A stretch of 64,000 nucleotides of DNA from an uncultured Roseateles sp. GTDB taxonomy: Bacteria > Pseudomonadota > Gammaproteobacteria > Burkholderiales > Burkholderiaceae_C. The position numbers and the translations under genes were made by a program. How positions within the stretch are numbered: position 1 is the first letter of the stretch; every line of letters begins with the position of its first letter. Under the pieces are notes generated by a model. That model worked only from the letters and a program-made list of their open reading frames with translations, made no database searches and was not told the origin of the DNA. The stretch is from contig NZ_CAJYPS010000023.1 in the NCBI RefSeq assembly GCF_913777145.1, positions 62,001 to 126,000 on the forward strand. Reading direction: 5' to 3'. This document shows, piece by piece, positions 27,719-34,613 of the stretch.

Positions 27719-28536
27719 CCATGCAACTTCATCTCCAGCAGGTGCCGGCCCGCAATGGCCGGCTGTGGATACGCCACGGCTTCAAGGTCTTCCAGCGCCA
27801 GCCCTTCGCGCTGTCCAGCCTGTTCGGGCTGTTCCTGTTCGCTGGCTTCGTGCTGATGTTCATCCCCGGCATAGGCCTGCTGCTGACCATCGCGCTGCTG
27901 CCGCTGCTGTCGCTGGGCTTCATGCTGGCCACCCACCTGGCGCTGCAGCGCAAGACGCCGACGGCCCAGGTCTTCATCGCGCCCTTCCGGCTCACGCCCG
28001 AGCGGCGGCGTGCGCAGATCGTGCTGTGCCTGGGCTATGCGGTCGCGGCGCTGCTGATCGGCATGCTGTCGGACTGGGTGGACGGTGGCAGCACCCGCGA
28101 CCTGCAGAAGCTCATTGCCGAGAACGCCGACAACGAGGCCATCGCCAATGCCGCGGTCGACCCGCGCCTGTTCTGGGGTGTGGCGGTGCGGCTGGGCCTG
28201 CATGCACTGCTGAGCGTGCCCTTCTGGCATGCGCCGGCGCTGGTGCACTGGGGCGGCCAGGGCGTGGCCCAGGCGCTGTTCTCCAGCACGCTGGCGCTGT
28301 GGCGCAACAAGGGCGCGTTCGCGCTGAACGCGCTGCTGTGGGGCGCGCTGCTGATGGCGCTGACCAGCGGCATCAGCCTGGTGTTCGGCCTGCTGGGCCT
28401 GCCGCAACTGGCCTCGGTGGTGCTGATGGGCCTGGGCCTGTTGCTGACCACCGTGTTCTACGCATCGCTGTACTTCAGCTTCGTGGACTGCTTCATGTTC
28501 GGCGCGCCGGCCAACCTGCTCGACGACAAGGCCTGA
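27715..28536 (+). CDS. BPSS1780-type multi-pass membrane protein
   Basis: This 273-aa protein has an N-terminal soluble stretch and about six hydrophobic segments (around residues 33-52, 58-80, 100-118, 155-175, 205-230, 235-258). It matches the Burkholderiales BPSS1780 family. Function is not established; it is consistently found beside thrB. The start overlaps the thrB stop (ATGA), so translation is coupled. An unusually charged loop lies between helices 3 and 4 (DGGSTRDLQKLIAENADNEA). Confidence 0.85.
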   Translation: MTMQLHLQQVPARNGRLWIRHGFKVFQRQPFALSSLFGLFLFAGFVLMFIPGIGLLLTIALLPLLSLGFMLATHLALQRKTPTAQVFIAPFRLTPERRRAQIVLCLGYAVAALLIGMLSDWVDGGSTRDLQKLIAENADNEAIANAAVDPRLFWGVAVRLGLHALLSVPFWHAPALVHWGGQGVAQALFSSTLALWRNKGAFALNALLWGALLMALTSGISLVFGLLGLPQLASVVLMGLGLLLTTVFYASLYFSFVDCFMFGAPANLLDDKA

Positions 28537-28591
28537 CCCCCGCCACCTGAGGCGCTGAGCGCGCTTTCACACGCACGACATGTGCACTGCC

Positions 28592-28645
28592 TAGATTGCC
28601 GGACCAGCACGGCCCATCCCCACGGGGATGCCGCCGGCCTGGTCC
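28592..28645 (+). promoter_or_regulatory. Hairpin-containing leader before the PhoX-like gene
   Basis: A -10-like TAGATT (28592-28597) is followed at once by a nested inverted repeat. The outer arms are GGACCAG/CTGGTCC (28601-28607/28639-28645) and the inner stem is CATCCC/GGGATG around CACG. No Pho-box repeat (CTGTCAT) was seen. If transcription starts here, the hairpin would form the 5' end of the mRNA. Confidence 0.4.
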
Positions 28646-28666
28646 CTCCTTCTAGCAGTCGCACCC

Positions 28667-30637
28667 ATGTCGAACACCCTGAATCGCCGCAAGGCCCTGA
28701 AGTTCCTCGGTACCCCGCTGATGCTGCCCCTGGGCGGCGCTGCCGCGGGCAGCCTGCTGACCGCCTGCGGCGGCGGCGGCGATGCCGGCACCCCGGCCAT
28801 GCCGACCGCCAGCATGACCTCGGCCAGCTTCACCGCGATGGCCGCGCCCAGCCTGGCCAACCCGGCCGACATGGCCAAGACCCTGGTGTCCTCCTCGCTG
28901 ACTGTCTCGTTCAGCGACAACACCACGCAGGCCTTCTCGCTGGCCTATGTGCCCTTCTTCACCACCGGTGACCAGGTGCCGGACGGCAAGGGCGGCACGC
29001 TGCTGGCCGGTGGCTATGTCGACTTCGCCGGCAAACCCATCATCGACACCTCGGTGGCCGGCAAGGAGCGTCAGTTCTTCAGCGACTCGCCGGACGGCAC
29101 CTCGCTGCTGAAGCTGGACAACCCCACGGTCACCGGCATCAAGGGCAAGGCCGTGTTTGCGGTCGTGCAGTTCGAATACACGACCTGGGCGCAGGACGGC
29201 AAGACCGACATGTACGGCCGCCTGCCCTCGCCCATCGCGGTGCTGACGCTGGATCAGGACCAGGCCACCGGCAAGCTGAGCCTGGTCAAGTACCACAACG
29301 TGGACACCTCGCCGGCCATGGGCCTGTGGATCACCTGCGGTGCCAGCCTGTCGCCCTGGGGCACCCACCTGTCCAGCGAGGAGTACGAGCCGGACGCCTT
29401 CACCATCGCCAGCAACGCGCAGTTCAAGGCCTTCAGCAAGAACCTGTTCGGCGACGAGACCAAGGCCAACGTCTACCACTACGGCCACCTGCCCGAGGTG
29501 ACGGTGAACCCGGACGGCACCGGCACGATCAAGAAACACTACTGCATGGGCCGCATCTCGCATGAGCTGATCCAGGTCATGCCGGACAACCGCACCGCCA
29601 TCATGGGCGACGACGCGACCAACGGCGGCTTCTTCATGTTCGTGGCCGACAAGGAGAAGGACCTCTCCGCCGGCACGCTGTATGTCGCCAAGTTCGGCGC
29701 CGGCTTCTCGCTGGACCCGGCCGCCGCCGGCGCGCCCATCACCTGGATCAAGCTGGGCTCCGCCACCAGCGCCGAGATCAAGACGCTGGCCGATACGCTC
29801 AAGCCCGCCGACATCATGGACGTGGCCACCACCGACCCGGCCGACGCCACGTTCACCAAGATCTGGCTCGGCGGCAAGGTTCAGTGGGTGCGCGTGAAGG
29901 CCGGCATGGACAAGGCCGCCGCCTTCCTGGAAACCCACCGCTATGCCGCGCTCAAGGGCGGCTCCATGGCCTTCACCAAGATGGAAGGCACGACCGTCAA
30001 CATCAAGGACAAGGTCGCCTACTCCGCGCTGCAGAACATGCAGAGCTCCATGGTCAAGGGCAACGCCGCCTGGAACCCCGACTACAACATCACCATCGAG
30101 AAGGCGCTGAATGCCGGCGGTGTGCTGGCCCACACGCTGAGCACCGGCCAGAAGGACAGCGCCGGCACCGCGATCAACAGCGACTGGGTGCCGTCCGTCA
30201 CCAAGACGCTGCTGGTGGGTGAAGACCTGGCCGCCGCGGACGCGCTGGGCAACCTGGCCAACCCCGACAAGATCGGCGCACCCGACAACCTGAAGTTCTC
30301 CGAGAAGCTGCGCACCCTCTTCATCGGCGAGGACAGCAGCTACCACGTGAACAACTTCCTGTGGGCCTACAACGTGGACACCAAGGTGCTGAGCCGCGTG
30401 GCCTCCATGCCCTCGGGCGCCGAGGCCACCGGCCTGGGCGTGGTGGACGACCTCAACGGCTGGACCTACATCACCAGCAATTTCCAGCACCCGGGCGACT
30501 GGGGCACGCCGCTGCACAACGTGGTCAAGGCCACGCTGGATCCGCTGGTGCGCGCCAACTACAAGGACCGTTTCGGCGCCCAGGTCGGCTACCTGACCGG
30601 TGCCGCCACCAGCGTGAAGCTGGCCAAGATCGTCTGA
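28667..30637 (+). CDS. PhoX/DUF839-family Tat-exported lipoprotein
   Basis: This 656-aa protein starts with NRRKALKFLG (twin-arginine-like) and a lipobox LLTAC at residues about 32-36, so it is probably a Tat-exported lipoprotein. The body is a PhoX-type propeller: the segment TCGASLSPWGTHLSSEEYEPD (about 225-245) corresponds to the metal-binding loop of PhoX (Cys, Glu). Later segments include GRISHE, DDATNGGFFMFVAD and WMYITSN-like strands. Real PhoX hydrolyses phosphate monoesters with Fe/Ca; whether this homologue does is untested. A strong terminator lies 22 bases after the stop. Confidence 0.85.
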   Translation: MSNTLNRRKALKFLGTPLMLPLGGAAAGSLLTACGGGGDAGTPAMPTASMTSASFTAMAAPSLANPADMAKTLVSSSLTVSFSDNTTQAFSLAYVPFFTTGDQVPDGKGGTLLAGGYVDFAGKPIIDTSVAGKERQFFSDSPDGTSLLKLDNPTVTGIKGKAVFAVVQFEYTTWAQDGKTDMYGRLPSPIAVLTLDQDQATGKLSLVKYHNVDTSPAMGLWITCGASLSPWGTHLSSEEYEPDAFTIASNAQFKAFSKNLFGDETKANVYHYGHLPEVTVNPDGTGTIKKHYCMGRISHELIQVMPDNRTAIMGDDATNGGFFMFVADKEKDLSAGTLYVAKFGAGFSLDPAAAGAPITWIKLGSATSAEIKTLADTLKPADIMDVATTDPADATFTKIWLGGKVQWVRVKAGMDKAAAFLETHRYAALKGGSMAFTKMEGTTVNIKDKVAYSALQNMQSSMVKGNAAWNPDYNITIEKALNAGGVLAHTLSTGQKDSAGTAINSDWVPSVTKTLLVGEDLAAADALGNLANPDKIGAPDNLKFSEKLRTLFIGEDSSYHVNNFLWAYNVDTKVLSRVASMPSGAEATGLGVVDDLNGWTYITSNFQHPGDWGTPLHNVVKATLDPLVRANYKDRFGAQVGYLTGAATSVKLAKIV

Positions 30638-30659
30638 GCCGGCTCGGCCCGGACATGAC

Positions 30660-30688
30660 AAAAGGGGCTGCGCGAGCAGCCCCTTTTT
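30660..30688. terminator. Bidirectional intrinsic terminator
   Basis: The stem GGGGCTGC/GCAGCCCC (30664-30671/30676-30683) has a GCGA tetraloop, an A-tract (30660-30663) on one side and TTTTT on the other. It lies between two convergent genes and should stop transcription from both sides. Confidence 0.93.
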
Positions 30689-30707
30689 CCTTGGCGGGAA
30701 CGCCGCG

Positions 30708-31739
30708 TCAGGGCGCGATGGTCATCACCGGGAACGGGAAGTAGTCCCGCATATTGACCGTGCCCTCGCTGAACTCCTTGGCCAGCATGAAGCGCCCGTT
30801 GCCGGCCGCGTCGGACAGCCAGATGCTGCGCACCATGTAGCGGCCCGGCGTCTGATCACGGCGCAGTTCGCCCCACACGCGGATCTCGCCCGAGGCCTGG
30901 CCCGGCAGGTCGGCCGTGCCATTGAGCTCCACCCAGTCCACGCAGCGCATGTACTTGTCGGGCATGCACAGCGTCATGATGGCGCGCTGGTTGCCCGAGA
31001 TCGCACCATTGCCCTCGTCGCGTGCCTGCAGCGTGGCGCTGATGAAGGGCAGCGTGCCGTCCCAGGTGCCCTCGGGCGGCTTGGACAGCGAGATGCGCGG
31101 CGCAGCCAGCCGGCCGCTGACCAGCGTGGGCGGGGTCACGTCATAGCCCTTGCTGTTGTTGACCATGAAGCTGGCGCGACCCAGTGCGGACAGCGCGGCG
31201 GTGTCATAGCCTGCGCCGTTGTAGGCCGGGTCGTAGATCCACAGCGAGTCGACGGTCCACACGCCGGGCTCCGAGAAGCGCGAGAAGGCCGGACCGTCGG
31301 TGAAGCCCACCGCACCTGCACCTATGCGCGCGTCGAAGGACTTCTGGCCGCTGGCGAGAATGCCGATGCGCTGCACGACCTGGCCCGAGGGGCCACGCAG
31401 CGTCAGCGCAAAGCTCTGCACACCGGCCAGGTCGTCGCTGATGCCCAGGTCCACGTTCAGCATGGGCAGCGCACCCTGGGCATCCACGTCGCCCACCACC
31501 GCGAAGCGGTTGAGCTGCGGCGGCGTCACGTCCAGCACGCCGGCGGCCTGGGCGGCACGCGAGCGGGCCTGGGCGTCGGCCTTGAAAGCGGCCAGCTTTT
31601 CGGCCCCCGTCAGGGGACGCTGAGGCAGAGGCGGCACGGCCAGCGCGGACCCGGAGGCGATCCCGGCCGCCAGGCCGAGCGCGAGCAGGCGGGGCGTCTG
31701 ACGACGGAAGATCTGGGCAATCAAGGCAGAAGTCGACAT
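30708..31739 (-). CDS. Secreted protein of unknown function, 343 aa
   Basis: I place the start at ATG 31739. Residues 1-37 contain a signal peptide (RLLALGLAAGIASGSALA). The mature protein is mostly beta strand, with repeated D-x-T-P-P-x-L/F patterns (VLDVTPPQLNRF, YDVTPPTLVSG) and segments such as MLNVDLGISDDLAGVQSFALTLRGPSGQ, which look like two Ig-like/cadherin-like modules. I recognise no enzyme motif. It is divergent from the 409-aa gene across a 128-base AT-rich region. Confidence 0.75.
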   Translation of the reverse strand: MSTSALIAQIFRRQTPRLLALGLAAGIASGSALAVPPLPQRPLTGAEKLAAFKADAQARSRAAQAAGVLDVTPPQLNRFAVVGDVDAQGALPMLNVDLGISDDLAGVQSFALTLRGPSGQVVQRIGILASGQKSFDARIGAGAVGFTDGPAFSRFSEPGVWTVDSLWIYDPAYNGAGYDTAALSALGRASFMVNNSKGYDVTPPTLVSGRLAAPRISLSKPPEGTWDGTLPFISATLQARDEGNGAISGNQRAIMTLCMPDKYMRCVDWVELNGTADLPGQASGEIRVWGELRRDQTPGRYMVRSIWLSDAAGNGRFMLAKEFSEGTVNMRDYFPFPVMTIAP

Positions 31740-31826
31740 CGGAATGCAGGGTTGGGAGTGATGGGTGAGGCCCAGCTTAAAAGCGCAAAGATTTGTAGGC
31801 AAGGATATTCTGAGAATTTTTCACGA

Positions 31827-31857
31827 TTGTCAGAAAACCGCCATGCTCGGCTAAGAT
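31827..31857 (+). promoter_or_regulatory. Candidate sigma-70 promoter
   Basis: TTGTCA (31827-31832) and TAAGAT (31852-31857) are separated by 19 bases, within a low-GC stretch (31770-31860) that stands out in this genome. The -10 box ends 10 nt before ATG 31868, so the transcript would have a very short leader. Confidence 0.45.
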
Positions 31858-31867
31858 CCGCCGCCAC

Positions 31868-33097
31868 ATGTCATATCAACAGCTTCCACCCGCGGAAGAC
31901 GCCGAACTCCGCAGACGGGCCGAAGAAGTGGGCGAGGCACTGCAGCGCGCGGTCGAGGCGCTGGTGAGCGAACTGGGCAGCCTGGGCATCCACGACCAGC
32001 GCTCCATCCAGGCCGCCTTCGACCTCAGCCAGGCGGCCACCAGCAAACTGCTGTCGTCCATACGCCGCGCCGACCCGCTGGCCACGCTGAACATGATTCC
32101 CGGCCCCGAGGCGCTGGGGCAGATGGCGGCGGGCGCGGCGCGCGCCGGCGTCAGCCGCACGGCGCTGGTGGCGGCCGAGGAGGCCATCGCGCGCCTGCGC
32201 GGCTTTGTCGACGGCGAGATCGGCGGCCGCGCGACGCTGGACGCCATGCTCAGCGACTGGGTGCAGGAGTCGCGCGCCTCGTTCGAGCTGCGCCACAAGA
32301 GTGCCGCCTTCAAGGCCATGAGCGCGGTGCGCGGCGTGCAGGCCGACCTGGTGTTCAATGCCGGCATCGTCTACCCCGCGGCGCAGGGCGAACGGCTGGA
32401 CTGCATAGGCCTGGACGCACTGCTGGGCTGCCGCCGCTCGCGCCCCACCGGCTCGCTGCGCCTCAGCGGTGCCCACATGCCGCCGCCCGGTGCCAGCTTC
32501 CAGCTGACCAGCCTGGCCGGCGGCCCGGTCGAGGCCATGAGCGACCTGCTGATGCCGGAATACTCCACGCTGGCCGCTGAACGCTTCGAGACCGCCCGCC
32601 ACGGCGACCGTCTGGAGGCCACGGTCAGCGACCTGCCGCTGGGCCAGCGCCATGCACGTGGCCAGGACATCGTCAGCGCCCAGGTGTTCCGCGGCCTGCA
32701 CCGCCAGCGCCGAGGCGACGGCGGGCCCACCGCCGGCTTCGCCGGCCAGGCCGAGCCGCCGGCCGAGGTCTGCGTGGTGGATGCGCTGGTGCATGACGAG
32801 GTCTGGCCCGACATCCAGCCGCGGCTGTGCCTGTTCGACACGGTGGTGCGCGGCATCGCCCACCCGGACGACCCCTGGCGCCAGGCCGATCGCCTGGACA
32901 TGCTGGAGAGCGTGCAGCCGCTGGGCCGCGGCCCCGATGCCTTCCGGCTGCCGGAGTTCCCGCGCTACCCCGAGCTGGTGCGCGATGTCTGCGCCCGCCT
33001 GGGCTGGGATGCCAACCGCCTGCGCGGCTGGCGCGTGCGGGTGCGCTACCCCATCTACGGCGCACAGATCGGCCTGGCCTTCCCGCTGCCGGCCTGA
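31868..33097 (+). CDS. Uncharacterised cytoplasmic protein, 409 aa, possible HTH
   Basis: There is no signal peptide. Residues about 40-75 (RSIQAAFDLSQAATSKLLSSIRRADPLATLNMIPG) resemble a helix-turn-helix region as in transcription factors, preceded by a heptad-like helix (RRRAEEVGEALQRAVEALVSELG). The middle (about 150-300) looks like an alpha/beta ligand domain; the C-terminus reads VRVRYPIYGAQIGLAFPLPA. I recognise no domain by name. The position, divergent from a secreted protein, suggests it could regulate that gene, but this is inference only. Confidence 0.7.
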   Translation: MSYQQLPPAEDAELRRRAEEVGEALQRAVEALVSELGSLGIHDQRSIQAAFDLSQAATSKLLSSIRRADPLATLNMIPGPEALGQMAAGAARAGVSRTALVAAEEAIARLRGFVDGEIGGRATLDAMLSDWVQESRASFELRHKSAAFKAMSAVRGVQADLVFNAGIVYPAAQGERLDCIGLDALLGCRRSRPTGSLRLSGAHMPPPGASFQLTSLAGGPVEAMSDLLMPEYSTLAAERFETARHGDRLEATVSDLPLGQRHARGQDIVSAQVFRGLHRQRRGDGGPTAGFAGQAEPPAEVCVVDALVHDEVWPDIQPRLCLFDTVVRGIAHPDDPWRQADRLDMLESVQPLGRGPDAFRLPEFPRYPELVRDVCARLGWDANRLRGWRVRVRYPIYGAQIGLAFPLPA

Positions 33098-33127
33098 GCG
33101 GCGGCGCGCGGCCCGGCGTGACTCCCC

Positions 33128-33162
33128 AGGGAGGGTCAGCAAAACCCCTGCTGGCCCTCCCT
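33128..33162. other. Strong hairpin between the 409-aa gene and the ParB-like gene
   Basis: The 13-nt arms AGGGAGGGTCAGC (33128-33140) and GCTGGCCCTCCCT (33150-33162) pair with one G-T and a 9-nt loop. No T-tract follows. A -10-like TAGAAT begins at the last base of the right arm (33162-33167), so it may be either a weak terminator or an operator overlapping the next promoter. Confidence 0.5.
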
Positions 33163-33203
33163 AGAATCACGCCCCTTTGCCTGCTCCTGCCCCGCCCGCC
33201 CTC

Positions 33204-34121
33204 ATGGATATCGTCGTCAACGAAGAACTCAAGGCCTACATCGATCCGCTGACCCCCGACGAATACCAGGCGCTGGAACGCAGCATCCTGGCCGAGGGCT
33301 GCCGCGATGCGCTGGTGCTGTGGGGCAATGTGCTGGTGGACGGTCACAACCGCTACGGCATCTGCCAGAAGCACAACCTGCCCTTTCGCACCGTGCAGAA
33401 CCCGCGCTTCCAGTCCATGGAAGACGTGCATCTGTGGATGATCGACCAGCACCTGGGCCGCCGCAGCGTGTCCGACTTCCAGCGCGGCGTGCTGGCGCTG
33501 CGCAAGCGTGAGATCGTCGCCGAGCGGCGTGCACGCAGTGCGGCGCAGGCCGTGCAAGACCCGACCCCTGTGCCTGAGCCGGTGGCCGAGTCGGCAGACG
33601 CGGCCGCGCCGGCCAGCCCGCCGCCGGTGCTGCCGCCCGAGGTCAGTGCCCAGGAGGCGCTGGAGACCCGCGAAGCGCTGGCCCGCGCCGCGCGGCTCAG
33701 CAGCAGCCAGGTGGTGCTGATCGAGAAGATACAGAAGCAGGGCGCGCCCGAGCTGGTGGCCGCGGTCAAGGCCGGCATGGTGTCCATCAATGCCGCCGCC
33801 GCGGTGGCCAGCCTGCCGGCCGAGGAGCAGGCCGCGGCTGCGGCTGCCGGCGCGGCCGAACTCAAGCAGGCCGCCAAGCGCGTGCGCGAGGCCAAGCGCC
33901 GCGCGCCCGCCGCCGAGCCGGCCGCAGACGCCAACAACGCCGACACCGCCGAGGCTGCACCGCCCGCGGCGGGCGACGCCCCGCCCGACACGCTGCAGCA
34001 GCGCATTGCGGCGCTGGAGCTGCGCAACGCCGAGCTGCAGCAGCAGGTGGAGGCCCTGCGGGCCCAGTTGCTGGCCGCCGGCCTGGAGCCTGTGGACGCG
34101 GCCGACGCGCGGCCCTTCTGA
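33204..34121 (+). CDS. ParB/Spo0J-N-like protein ('plasmid replication/partition related')
   Basis: This 305-aa protein has an N-terminal ParB-like nuclease-fold module (EYQALERSILAEGCRDALVLWG, VDGHNRYGICQKHNLPF). It continues with RSVSDFQRGVLALRKREI, the family's conserved recruiting segment, an Ala/Pro-rich linker (about 125-150), an HTH-like region and a C-terminal coiled coil (QQRIAALELRNAELQQQVEALRAQL). The start is ATG 33204; the longer ORF adds a Pro-rich tail. No parA or plasmid gene is near. Such chromosomal copies are known in Burkholderiales; the role is unclear. Confidence 0.85.
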   Translation: MDIVVNEELKAYIDPLTPDEYQALERSILAEGCRDALVLWGNVLVDGHNRYGICQKHNLPFRTVQNPRFQSMEDVHLWMIDQHLGRRSVSDFQRGVLALRKREIVAERRARSAAQAVQDPTPVPEPVAESADAAAPASPPPVLPPEVSAQEALETREALARAARLSSSQVVLIEKIQKQGAPELVAAVKAGMVSINAAAAVASLPAEEQAAAAAAGAAELKQAAKRVREAKRRAPAAEPAADANNADTAEAAPPAAGDAPPDTLQQRIAALELRNAELQQQVEALRAQLLAAGLEPVDAADARPF

Positions 34122-34172
34122 ACCCGGCGCGGCAGGCAACTCAGCGCGCCTTCCAGGCGCACCGAGCGCGGC

Positions 34173-34586
34173 TCAGCGCTCGCGCGGGATCGCGTAGGTG
34201 CCGGTCGCGTGGGCGACCGGATCGGGATCACCCTCGGAGTACAGCGTCACCTCGCCCACGGCCAGCGTGCGGCCCAGCTTGAGCAGGCGGCAGCGGCCCA
34301 GGATGCGCCGGTCCGCCCGCGGCTTGCGCAGGAAGTTGATGGACAGATTCGTGGTGACCGTCAGCGGCACCAGGCCTATGCGCGACAGCACGGCCACATA
34401 GAGCGCCACATCGGCCACGGCCATCATCACCGGGCCCGACACCGTGCCCCCGGGCCGCAGTTCGGCCGCGCCTATCTCGTGCGCGACCACGGCCTCGTGC
34501 GCGTCCACCTGCTCCACGGTCACGCGGGTCTGCGGGAACTCGCGCGCCAGGAAGGCCGCCAGTTCATCGCGCTCGATCAGCTTCAT
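34173..34586 (-). CDS. PaaI-family hotdog thioesterase
   Basis: This 137-aa protein shows the hotdog-fold signature ELRPGGTVSGPVMMAVADVALYVAVL (residues about 42-67, with the catalytic Asp in MAVADVA) and SINFLRKPRADRRI. It likely hydrolyses acyl-CoA thioesters. It lies 27 bases downstream of uvrD on the same strand and may be co-transcribed with it. Substrate unknown. Confidence 0.82.
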   Translation of the reverse strand: MKLIERDELAAFLAREFPQTRVTVEQVDAHEAVVAHEIGAAELRPGGTVSGPVMMAVADVALYVAVLSRIGLVPLTVTTNLSINFLRKPRADRRILGRCRLLKLGRTLAVGEVTLYSEGDPDPVAHATGTYAIPRER

Positions 34587-34613
34587 GCGGGGCTCTCCTG
34601 AGGTCTGTGAAGG

